The position numbers and the translations under genes are program-made. A DNA stretch of 20,087 nt from CBIFWW01 sp966186435 (GTDB lineage Bacteria; Pseudomonadota; Gammaproteobacteria; Enterobacterales; Enterobacteriaceae): positions 1 to 20,087 of the forward strand of contig CBIFWW010000052.1 of assembly GCA_966186435.1 (NCBI GenBank). Direction: 5' to 3'. Positions 1 through 6,217 of the stretch are shown here, piece by piece; positions within the stretch are counted from its first letter, which is position 1; each line of letters begins with the position of its first letter. The notes beneath the pieces are model-generated. The model searched no databases, was not told where the DNA came from, and was given only the letters and a program-made list of their open reading frames with translations.

Positions 1-42
1 AGCCAAAGTCGAGGCCATAATGGCTGCGGTAACATTACGCAT
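1..42 (-). CDS. cpxP: CpxP, periplasmic Cpx-pathway inhibitor (5' end only)
   Basis: Only the first 14 codons lie in the window. Read on the minus strand from the ATG at 42-40 they give MRNVTAAIMASTLA, which matches the start of the E. coli CpxP signal peptide almost exactly. CpxP is a periplasmic protein that dampens the sensor kinase CpxA and helps deliver misfolded proteins to DegP (family knowledge). A good Shine-Dalgarno, GGGAG, precedes the start on the minus strand. The gene is divergent from cpxR, as in other Enterobacterales, and shares its upstream region with it. The rest of the gene lies outside the window, so its integrity cannot be judged. Confidence 0.88.
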   Translation of the reverse strand, partial: MRNVTAAIMASTLA

Positions 43-122
43 CACTTACTCCCGAAATCATGTGTGCTGCGATTCAACGAGATTTAGTCTACGAATTCCG
101 CTGCAAACTAGCGTCAGGGGGT

Positions 123-137
123 GTAAAACAACGTAAA
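123..137 (+). promoter_or_regulatory. CpxR box between cpxP and cpxR
   Basis: The sequence is GTAAA, five bases, GTAAA, which is exactly the CpxR-phosphate consensus GTAAA-N5-GTAAA. It lies about 80 bp upstream of the cpxP start and 55 bp upstream of the cpxR start. In E. coli a box at the equivalent place drives strong activation of cpxP and autoregulation of cpxRA; the same role is inferred here. Confidence 0.9.
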
Positions 138-191
138 GTCATGGATTAGCCGACCTGGATGACGTAATTTCTGCCTCGGAGGTAATAAAAA

Positions 192-890
192 ATGAATAAA
201 ATCCTATTAGTTGACGATGATCGCGAGTTAACGTCTCTTTTGAAAGAGTTGCTCGATATGGAAGGTTTTGACGTTCTGGTTGCCCATGATGGCGAACAGG
301 CGCTGAGCCTGATTGATGATAGCGTTGACCTGTTATTACTTGATGTCATGATGCCAAAGAAAAACGGTATCGACACTTTAAAAGAACTACGTCAGTCACA
401 CCAAACCCCAGTCATTATGCTGACGGCTCGCGGAAGCGAGCTGGATCGCGTATTGGGCCTCGAATTGGGCGCAGATGACTACTTACCTAAGCCGTTCAAC
501 GATCGCGAACTGGTCGCCCGTATACGCGCTATTTTGCGCCGTTCCCACTGGAGTGAACAGCAGCAAAACAGCGATAATAGTTCTCCCACTCTGGAAGTGG
601 ATTCTCTCAGCCTGAACCCAGGTCGCCAGGAAGCGAGTTTCGATGGCCAAATCCTTGAGCTAACCGGGACTGAATTCACGCTGCTCTATCTGCTTGCCCA
701 GCATCTGGGCCAGGTGGTTTCCCGTGAGCATCTCAGCCAGGAAGTGCTGGGCAAACGCCTGACACCATTCGACCGTGCTATTGATATGCACATTTCGAAT
801 TTACGCCGCAAATTACCGGAGCGCAAAGACGGCCACCCGTGGTTTAAAACCTTACGTGGGCGCGGATATTTGATGGTCTCCGCTTCATGA
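192..890 (+). CDS. cpxR: CpxR, response regulator of envelope stress
   Basis: Cytoplasmic OmpR/PhoB-family transcription factor that is phosphorylated by CpxA and activates envelope protein-folding and degradation genes. The 232 residues match the E. coli length. The receiver domain (about 1-115) shows the acidic cluster VDDD at 7-10, phospho-acceptor D51 in LLLLDVMMP, T78 and K100 in LPKPF. The winged-helix DNA-binding domain follows (about 135-230), ending in the typical TLRGRGYLM. The ATG at 192 has a strong GGAGGT Shine-Dalgarno at 178-183. Its stop overlaps the cpxA start by 4 bp (ATGA), so the two are translationally coupled. The divergent cpxP and the CpxR box upstream support autoregulation. 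Confidence 0.98.
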   Translation: MNKILLVDDDRELTSLLKELLDMEGFDVLVAHDGEQALSLIDDSVDLLLLDVMMPKKNGIDTLKELRQSHQTPVIMLTARGSELDRVLGLELGADDYLPKPFNDRELVARIRAILRRSHWSEQQQNSDNSSPTLEVDSLSLNPGRQEASFDGQILELTGTEFTLLYLLAQHLGQVVSREHLSQEVLGKRLTPFDRAIDMHISNLRRKLPERKDGHPWFKTLRGRGYLMVSAS

Positions 891-2263
891 TAAGTAGCCT
901 TACCGCCCGTATTTTCGCCATTTTCTGGCTGACCCTGGCCCTGGTGTTGATGCTGGTACTGATGTTACCCAAACTTGATTCACGCCAAATGACGGAGCTG
1001 CTTGAAAGCGAGCAGCGCCAGGGCGTGATGATTGAGCAGCATGTCGAAGCTGAACTGGCAAATGATCCACCCAATGACTTAATGTGGTGGCGTCGCCTGT
1101 TTCGGGCTACCGACAAATGGGCGCCCCCCGGGCAGCGGCTATTACTGGTCACCAGTGAAGGCCGGGTGATTGGCGCACAGCGCAATGAAATGCAGATTAT
1201 CCGTAACTTTATCGGCCAATCTGATAACTCCGATCATCCCCAAAAGAAGAAATATGGCCGGGTTGAAATGGTGGGGCCTTTTGCCGTCCAGGATGGTGAA
1301 GATAACTACCAGCTGTATCTGATCCGCCCTGCCAGCAGTTCCCAGTCTGATTTCATCAACCTGCTGTTTGACCGCCCTTTGCTATTGCTAATTGTCACAA
1401 TGTTGGTCAGCTCTCCCCTGTTACTTTGGCTGGCGTGGAGCCTGGCAAAACCGGCGCGCAAACTGAAAAATGCCGCCGATGAAGTAGCCCAGGGTAACCT
1501 TCGCCAGCACCCGGAATTGGAAGCCGGGCCACAGGAATTTATGGCGGCGGGCACCAGCTTTAACCAGATGGTGACGGCCCTGGAGCGGATGATGACCGGT
1601 CAGCAACGGCTGCTGTCGGATATCTCCCACGAGCTGCGCACCCCTCTTACGCGGTTACAGCTGGGCACCGCCCTACTGCGCCGTCGGGCCGGTGAAAGTA
1701 AGGAGCTGGAGCGTATTGAAACTGAAGCCCATCGCCTGGACAGCATGATTAACGATTTGCTGGTGATGTCCCGCAATCAGCAGAAAACCGCGCTGCTAAG
1801 TGAAACCCTGAAAGCCAACCAGCTTTGGGGTGACATGCTGGACAACGCGGCTTTCGAGGCTGAGCAAAACGGCAAAACCCTGGAGATCACCTACCCACCC
1901 GGCCCGTGGCTGCTTTACGGCAATCCAAATGGCCTGGAAAGCGCGTTGGAGAATATCGTGCGCAATGCGTTGCGATACTCACACACGCGGATTGCCGTTA
2001 ACTTCTCAGTGGATAATCAGGGTATTACGGTAACGGTAGACGATGATGGCCCGGGCGTGAGCGCGGACGATCGTGAGCAGATATTCCGCCCATTTTTCCG
2101 TACTGATGAAGCCCGCGACCGTGAGTCAGGTGGCACCGGTCTGGGTTTAGCCATTGTGGATACCGTGGTGCAACAGCACCGTGGATGGGTGAAAGCCGAC
2201 GACAGCCCATTAGGTGGTTTGCGGCTAATCCTGTGGCTGCCGCTGTACCATCGCTCAAAATAA
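887..2263 (+). CDS. cpxA: CpxA, envelope-stress sensor histidine kinase
   Basis: Inner-membrane sensor kinase/phosphatase partner of CpxR, 458 residues (E. coli 457). Visible order: transmembrane segment about 8-28, periplasmic sensor domain about 29-163, second transmembrane segment about 164-187, HAMP linker about 188-240, then the dimerisation/phosphoacceptor region with H248 in DISHELRTPLTRL. The ATPase domain follows, with N box ENIVRNALRYS, G1 box DDDGPGV and G2 box GGTGLGLAIV. All catalytic motifs are intact. It overlaps cpxR by 4 bp and is followed at once by a strong intrinsic terminator, so the operon is just cpxRA. The next gene, trmL, belongs to a separate block in E. coli. Confidence 0.98.
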   Translation: MISSLTARIFAIFWLTLALVLMLVLMLPKLDSRQMTELLESEQRQGVMIEQHVEAELANDPPNDLMWWRRLFRATDKWAPPGQRLLLVTSEGRVIGAQRNEMQIIRNFIGQSDNSDHPQKKKYGRVEMVGPFAVQDGEDNYQLYLIRPASSSQSDFINLLFDRPLLLLIVTMLVSSPLLLWLAWSLAKPARKLKNAADEVAQGNLRQHPELEAGPQEFMAAGTSFNQMVTALERMMTGQQRLLSDISHELRTPLTRLQLGTALLRRRAGESKELERIETEAHRLDSMINDLLVMSRNQQKTALLSETLKANQLWGDMLDNAAFEAEQNGKTLEITYPPGPWLLYGNPNGLESALENIVRNALRYSHTRIAVNFSVDNQGITVTVDDDGPGVSADDREQIFRPFFRTDEARDRESGGTGLGLAIVDTVVQQHRGWVKADDSPLGGLRLILWLPLYHRSK

Positions 2264-2284
2264 GGCCCTTCGGGGCCTTTTTCA
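2262..2284 (+). terminator. Rho-independent terminator of cpxRA
   Basis: A 7-bp GC-rich stem, AAGGCCC/GGGCCTT, with the very stable TTCG tetraloop is followed by a run of T (2278-2282). It starts inside the cpxA stop codon. This is a textbook intrinsic terminator and separates cpxRA from trmL. Confidence 0.93.
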
Positions 2285-2307
2285 CTTTCGCCGTGCCTTC
2301 GAAAATT

Positions 2308-2316
2308 TGCTATTCT
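2308..2316 (+). promoter_or_regulatory. Candidate trmL promoter (extended -10)
   Basis: TGCTATTCT fits an extended -10 element (TGn plus a -10 hexamer with 4 of 6 consensus bases), 22 bp before the trmL start and just after the cpxA terminator, where a new promoter is needed. No good -35 is seen at 17-18 bp. This is inference from sequence only. Confidence 0.35.
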
Positions 2317-2338
2317 GCCGCCCTCTTAAGGGGGCATC

Positions 2339-2812
2339 ATGCTTAACATCGTTTTATTTGAACCAGAGATCCCGCCAAATACGGGCAATATCATCCGTCT
2401 GTGTGCTAACACCGGCTTCCGCTTGCATATTATCGAACCTATGGGCTTTACCTGGGATGATAAGCGGTTGCGCCGTGCCGGGCTGGATTATCATGAATTT
2501 GCCGCTGTGACCCGGCATCACGATCTTCAGGCCTTCCTGGATGCTAAACAGCCTGAGCGGCTTTTCGCACTGACGACCAAAGGCACCCCGGCTCACAGTG
2601 CCGTTAGCTACCAGGCAGGTGATTATCTGATGTTTGGCCCGGAAACCCGTGGCTTGCCTGCCAGCATGCTGGATGCCATGCCGCCTGAGCAAAAAATCCG
2701 GATTCCTATGATGCCGGACAGCCGCAGTATGAACTTGTCTAACTCGGTGTCGGTGGTGGTGTATGAAGCCTGGCGCCAGCTGGGATATGCTGGCGCCGTA
2801 TTGCGTAGCTAG
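2339..2812 (+). CDS. trmL: TrmL, tRNA (cytidine/uridine-34 2'-O)-methyltransferase
   Basis: SPOUT-class enzyme (formerly YibK) that uses S-adenosylmethionine to methylate the ribose of wobble nucleotide 34 in the tRNA-Leu isoacceptors CmAA and cmnm5UmAA. The 157 residues are the normal length for this minimal, knotted family. Signatures seen: N-terminal LFEPEIPPNTGNIIR with the conserved asparagine and arginine, MFGPETRGLP at about 98-107, and the C-terminal knot segment IPMMPDSRSMNLSNSVSVV at about 122-140. It starts at the ATG at 2339, shortly after AAGGGGG. It is monocistronic and converges with cysE, with only 18 bp between the two stop codons. Confidence 0.96.
   Translation: MLNIVLFEPEIPPNTGNIIRLCANTGFRLHIIEPMGFTWDDKRLRRAGLDYHEFAAVTRHHDLQAFLDAKQPERLFALTTKGTPAHSAVSYQAGDYLMFGPETRGLPASMLDAMPPEQKIRIPMMPDSRSMNLSNSVSVVVYEAWRQLGYAGAVLRS
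2772..2797. terminator. Hairpin inside the trmL 3' end, possible shared terminator
   Basis: A perfect 9-bp inverted repeat, GGCGCCAGC (2772-2780) and GCTGGCGCC (2789-2797), with an 8-base loop. It lies in the last codons of trmL, 33 bp beyond the cysE stop. There is no other hairpin in the 18-bp gap between the convergent genes. It lacks a T run on either strand, so it may block 3' exonucleases or reduce read-through rather than act as a classical intrinsic terminator. The stem is seen directly; the function is inferred. Confidence 0.4.
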
Positions 2813-2830
2813 GATCTGAAGGCGGCGGGC

Positions 2831-3652
2831 TTAGATACCGTCGCCATATTCAAACCCATTGCTGTTACCGTTGAAGTGCTGATCCATATCCATGGACGGT
2901 TTATCGCTATCAGGTTTACCGACAATACGCGCCGGCACCCCTGCCGCCGTGGTATGGGGCGGTATAGGTTGCAGCACCACTGAGCCAGCGCCAATTTTCG
3001 CGCCACAGCCCACTTCAATATTCCCCAGGATTTTGGCGCCGGCCCCAATCATCACACCTTCGCGGATTTTTGGGTGACGATCGCCACTGGTTTTGCCAGT
3101 ACCGCCCAGCGTGACCGACTGAAGAATCGATACATCGTCTTCCACTATGGCTGTCTCACCGATCACAATACCGGTGGCGTGATCGAGCATGATCCCACGG
3201 CCAATTTTCGCCGCCGGGTGAATATCAACCTGGAAAGTCACAGAAACCTGGTTTTGCAGGAAGATGGCTAAGGCCACCCGCCCCTGGCTCCACAGCCAGT
3301 GCCCAATGCGGTAGGCCTGAAGGGCATGGAAACCCTTGAGGTACAGCAATGGCGTGGAATATTTGTCTACCGCTGGGTCGCGGGTACGTACGGCCTGGAT
3401 ATCACAGGCGGCAGAGGCGATCATCTCGGGATCGGCGGCGTAAGCTTCTTCAACTACTTCACGGATGGCAATAGCGGGCATGATGGCAGAAGCCAGCTTG
3501 TTCGCCAGCATGTAGCTTAATGCACTGCCGAGGTTTTCATGTTTTAACAGGGTCGCGTGGTAGAAACTGGCGAGCATCGGTTCGCAGTCGGCCAGCGCCC
3601 GCGCTTCGGCTTTGATGTTTTTCCAAACCAGTTCCAGCTCTTCACACGGCAT
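2831..3652 (-). CDS. cysE: CysE, serine O-acetyltransferase
   Basis: Cytoplasmic enzyme making O-acetylserine from serine and acetyl-CoA, the committed step of cysteine synthesis; it binds CysK and is feedback-inhibited by cysteine. From the ATG at 3652 the protein is 273 residues, the E. coli length, beginning MPCEELELVW. A longer frame reaching upstream to 3718 exists, but it has no family support, and GGAGAG stands 5 bp before the chosen ATG. Catalytic residues are in place: D143, D157-H158 in MLDHATG and H193. The C-terminal half is a left-handed beta-helix of hexapeptide repeats (about 140-240). M256, the residue whose change relieves feedback inhibition in E. coli, is conserved. It is the last gene of the yibN-to-cysE operon. 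Confidence 0.97.
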   Translation of the reverse strand: MPCEELELVWKNIKAEARALADCEPMLASFYHATLLKHENLGSALSYMLANKLASAIMPAIAIREVVEEAYAADPEMIASAACDIQAVRTRDPAVDKYSTPLLYLKGFHALQAYRIGHWLWSQGRVALAIFLQNQVSVTFQVDIHPAAKIGRGIMLDHATGIVIGETAIVEDDVSILQSVTLGGTGKTSGDRHPKIREGVMIGAGAKILGNIEVGCGAKIGAGSVVLQPIPPHTTAAGVPARIVGKPDSDKPSMDMDQHFNGNSNGFEYGDGI

Positions 3653-3672
3653 TGCTCTCTCCAGAAGAAAAC

Positions 3673-3698
3673 GCTGCCGGTAACGGATCACCGGCAGC
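3673..3698 (-). repeat. Intergenic hairpin between gpsA and cysE
   Basis: A perfect 9-bp inverted repeat GCTGCCGGT/ACCGGCAGC with an 8-base loop (3682-3689) fills much of the 69-bp gap between gpsA and cysE. On the transcribed minus strand it is followed by GTTTTCTT, a short T-rich stretch. It could be a leaky terminator or an RNA-processing or stability element that sets the cysE level relative to gpsA. It does not match the REP/BIME consensus as I remember it. Confidence 0.5.
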
Positions 3699-3721
3699 CT
3701 ACGGGTAATTATGGGCAATCC

Positions 3722-4741
3722 TTAATGGCTGCTCTTTTCATCCTTGCGGGTACGGCCAAGAAGCGTTAATGCTGCCTCTCGCGCGTTTTTTCCGCAATAT
3801 AATACCTGATAAATTTCCTCGGTTATTGGCATTTCGACACCATTACGCGCGGCAAGCTCACGGACTTCTTTGGTGTTGCGATAGCCTTCAACCACCTGAC
3901 CGATGGACTGTTGGGCAGTATCCACATCCATCCCCTGGCCAAGCATCATGCCAAAACGACGGTTGCGCGATTGATTATCGGTACAGGTCAGCACCAGGTC
4001 ACCCAGGCCAGCCATACCCATAAAGGTGGCAGGATCGGCACCCAGCGCACTACCCAGACGGGACATTTCTGCCAGACCACGGGTAATTAATGCCGTCCGG
4101 GCATTTGCACCAAAACCAATCCCATCAGACATACCGGCGCCGATGGCAATCACGTTCTTCACCGCCCCGCCTAACTGCACGCCAATCACATCAGGGTTGC
4201 TGTATACCCGGAAGCTTTTGCCGCAGTGGAGGAGCTGCTGAAGATCCTGAGCGAAAGTGTCATCCGTGGCCGCCACGGCGATGGCGGTCGGCAAACCGGC
4301 GGCCAGCTCCTTGGCAAAGGTTGGGCCGGAAATTACCGCCAGAGGAATAGCATCACCCAATACTTCACGAGCCACATCCTGAAGCAAACGCCCGGTATCC
4401 GCTTCAAGCCCTTTGGTGGCCCAAACGATGCGAGCATCTGGGCGCAAAAGCGGCTTGATTTGGCCCAGTACTTCCCCAAACACATGGCTAGGTACCACGA
4501 TTAGGATATCGCGGCTGGCAGCCAAGGCGGTGGCAAGGTCAGTTTCAAGATGAAGGGTGTCAGGGAAGGTGACATCAGGTAAGAAAGCCGCATTGCAGCG
4601 AGCTTGCTCAAGAGTGCGAATATGGTGGGGATCATGGCCCCAGAGCACGACTGGATGCCCATTCCGCGCCAAAGTGATGGCTAATGCGGTGCCGTACGAG
4701 CCGGCACCGATTACAGTCATTGAGGCTGTAGGGCTATTCAT
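3722..4741 (-). CDS. gpsA: GpsA, NAD(P)+-dependent sn-glycerol-3-phosphate dehydrogenase
   Basis: Cytoplasmic enzyme reducing dihydroxyacetone phosphate to sn-glycerol 3-phosphate, the backbone precursor of phospholipids. At 339 residues it equals the E. coli protein and ends in the same KDEKSSH-like tail. The Rossmann motif GAGSYGTA lies at 12-19, the catalytic lysine K195 sits in GGAVKNVIAIGAG, and the substrate-binding NARTALITRG follows. Its ATG shares one base with the secB stop (TGATG on the minus strand), so translation is probably coupled to secB. cysE follows after 69 bp containing a hairpin. The pairing of secB with gpsA is conserved across enterobacteria. Confidence 0.98.
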   Translation of the reverse strand: MNSPTASMTVIGAGSYGTALAITLARNGHPVVLWGHDPHHIRTLEQARCNAAFLPDVTFPDTLHLETDLATALAASRDILIVVPSHVFGEVLGQIKPLLRPDARIVWATKGLEADTGRLLQDVAREVLGDAIPLAVISGPTFAKELAAGLPTAIAVAATDDTFAQDLQQLLHCGKSFRVYSNPDVIGVQLGGAVKNVIAIGAGMSDGIGFGANARTALITRGLAEMSRLGSALGADPATFMGMAGLGDLVLTCTDNQSRNRRFGMMLGQGMDVDTAQQSIGQVVEGYRNTKEVRELAARNGVEMPITEEIYQVLYCGKNAREAALTLLGRTRKDEKSSH

Positions 4742-5208
4742 CAGGCATCCTGATGGTCTGGCGCACCTTCGCCCGATTGCTGTTGCAGGTAGTTCATGAA
4801 CAGTGCATCGAAGTTAACCGGTGCAAGGTTCAGCTGCGGGAAGGTACCGCGGGAGACCAGGCTGGTGACACATTCGCGTGCATACGGGAACAGGATGTTC
4901 GGGCAGTATGCCCCCAGGCAATGCGCCATTTGAGTCCCTTCGATACCGCCCACAGAGAAGATACCGGCCTGCTGCACTTCACACAGGAAAGCAGTGTCTT
5001 CACCCAGAGTTGCGGTAACGGTTACACGCAGAACGACTTCATAAACATCGTCAGCCAGCTGAGTGGATGCAGTATCCAGGTCCAGCTTAACTTCTGGCTG
5101 CCAGTCTTTCTGGAAGACGTGCGGAGCACCCGGCGCTTCGAAGGAGATGTCTTTAGTGTAAACGCGCTGGATCTGGAAACTCATTTCTTCGTTATGTTGT
5201 TCTGACAT
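4741..5208 (-). CDS. secB: SecB, protein-export chaperone
   Basis: Cytosolic tetrameric chaperone that holds precursor proteins unfolded and hands them to SecA. The 155-residue product has the E. coli length and near-identical core: FQIQRVYTKDISFEAPGAP, DVYEVVLRVTVTA, and the C-terminal NFDALFMNYLQQQ. The acidic, SecA-contacting surface DLDTA is present. The start has a clear AAAGGT Shine-Dalgarno on the minus strand. It follows grxC by 51 bp and its stop overlaps the gpsA start by one base, so the genes form one operon. Confidence 0.98.
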   Translation of the reverse strand: MSEQHNEEMSFQIQRVYTKDISFEAPGAPHVFQKDWQPEVKLDLDTASTQLADDVYEVVLRVTVTATLGEDTAFLCEVQQAGIFSVGGIEGTQMAHCLGAYCPNILFPYARECVTSLVSRGTFPQLNLAPVNFDALFMNYLQQQSGEGAPDHQDA

Positions 5209-5259
5209 GAATAAACCTTTAAGTAATGTCCTTGATGAAATAGGAGGCGGCCCGCAGCC

Positions 5260-5511
5260 TTAACGCAGCAGGGAATCGAGTCCACCACGTGCGTCCAGTG
5301 CATACAAGTCATCACAGCCGCCAATGTGCTGTGCATCAATAAAAATTTGTGGGACGGTGGTACGGCCGCTACGTTCAATCATTTCTGCGCGCTGGGTAGC
5401 ATCACCATCAATGGGAATTTCTTTATAGGAAACGCCTTTGCTATCCAACAGGGCTTTTGCACGATGGCAAAATGGGCAGGTTGCTTTGGTGTAGATATCG
5501 ATATTGGCCAT
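5260..5511 (-). CDS. grxC: GrxC, glutaredoxin 3
   Basis: Small cytosolic thiol-disulfide oxidoreductase reduced by glutathione; it reduces protein disulfides and mixed disulfides. The 83 residues match E. coli GrxC. The active site here reads CPFC (C12, C15 counting Met), where E. coli has CPYC; both cysteines are intact. The cis-proline TVPQIFI and the glutathione-binding GGCDDL motif are present, including the additional cysteine typical of GrxC. The ATG has AAGGT upstream on the minus strand. It sits 25 bp after yibN and 51 bp before secB, within the same operon. Confidence 0.97.
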   Translation of the reverse strand: MANIDIYTKATCPFCHRAKALLDSKGVSYKEIPIDGDATQRAEMIERSGRTTVPQIFIDAQHIGGCDDLYALDARGGLDSLLR

Positions 5512-5536
5512 AGTATTACCTTACTCCCGGAATCAA

Positions 5537-5968
5537 TTATTTCCCGCGAACCAGAGGCAGGTTTTCACCACTCCAGCCTGCGATGCCTTCTTTCAGTAGC
5601 ACAACGCGTTCAAAACCCGCTTTGCTAAGTAACACAGCAGACTCTTGAGCAGCCATGCCGTTGCCGTCTACCACTATAATGGGTTTGGTTTTGTGTTTTT
5701 CCAACTCACCCAAGCTACCGTTTTTGATTTCAGTCGGCAGAACGTTCAAAGAATTGGTGATGTGGCCTTTGCGGAAATCGTCACGCTGGCGCAGATCGAC
5801 GATGACGGCATCTTCTTTGTTGATCAAAAGAGTTGCTTCACCACGGGAAATCACTTTGACCTTAGAGGTAAGACCTTTGAACGTGGTGTACAGCACAGCC
5901 GCCAGCAGGGCGATCCAGCCAATGCTCAGAACCGGGTGGCGGCTAATGAATTGAATAATTTCTTGCAT
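5537..5968 (-). CDS. yibN: YibN, membrane-anchored rhodanese-like protein
   Basis: 143 residues starting MQEIIQFISRHP, the same length and start as E. coli YibN. A longer frame upstream (to 6037) is unsupported, and GGGAG precedes the chosen ATG by 12 bases. One hydrophobic segment (about 13-30) anchors it in the inner membrane, and a rhodanese-fold domain follows (about 45-140), with DLRQRDDFRKGHI and LKEGIAGW. There is no cysteine anywhere in the protein. The active-site loop reads VVDGNGMAAQ, with glycine where active rhodaneses have the catalytic cysteine, so sulfurtransferase activity is unlikely. I recall reports linking E. coli YibN to the insertase YidC, but this sequence alone does not prove that role. 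It is the first gene of the operon running to cysE. Confidence 0.94.
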   Translation of the reverse strand: MQEIIQFISRHPVLSIGWIALLAAVLYTTFKGLTSKVKVISRGEATLLINKEDAVIVDLRQRDDFRKGHITNSLNVLPTEIKNGSLGELEKHKTKPIIVVDGNGMAAQESAVLLSKAGFERVVLLKEGIAGWSGENLPLVRGK

Positions 5969-6014
5969 GGGGGGTAACAACTCCCGAATAAATTGAGTGA
6001 AAAAACCAGACAGG

Positions 6015-6042
6015 AGTATACCTGCGCGCTGTTCCAAATACA
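6015..6042 (-). promoter_or_regulatory. Candidate promoter of the yibN-grxC-secB-gpsA-cysE operon
   Basis: On the minus strand TATACT (6020-6015) is a good -10 hexamer, about 47 bp upstream of the yibN start. The -35 region at 17-18 bp spacing (about 6038-6043) is poor. The placement is sensible because yibN has no upstream gene on its strand. Weak evidence from sequence only. Confidence 0.3.
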
Positions 6043-6171
6043 GCCAATTGACAGGGGGTTGTGTATTTTCTGCGGCCTGCTACGAAAAAAAATAACATTT
6101 CCGTTTCCCACCTAACGCCATCAGCACCGCTTTTATTGATCTTCCGGGGCTGTTCAGCACTAGTAGCTGTA

Positions 6172-6177
6172 GTAAAA
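6172..6177 (+). promoter_or_regulatory. Candidate gpmM promoter -10
   Basis: TAAAAT matches the -10 consensus at 5 of 6 bases and lies about 40 bp before the gpmM start. The -35 position (CTGTTC, 6149-6154, 17-bp spacer) is weak. It sits in the 249-bp gap between the divergent yibN and gpmM, where nothing else gene-like was found. Confidence 0.33.
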
Positions 6178-6217
6178 TTACGCAAATTTTTTGTCTCAGA
6201 CCAATGAGGTTGTCGCA

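Noticed and set aside
3653..3718. 22-residue N-terminal extension of CysE
   Set aside because: The extension would run through the intergenic hairpin, has no family match, and the ATG at 3652 has its own good Shine-Dalgarno.
6048..6076. TTGACA at 6048-6053 as the -35 of a gpmM promoter
   Set aside because: No acceptable -10 hexamer lies 15-19 bp downstream (GCGGCC region), and the start would be about 130 bp from the gene.
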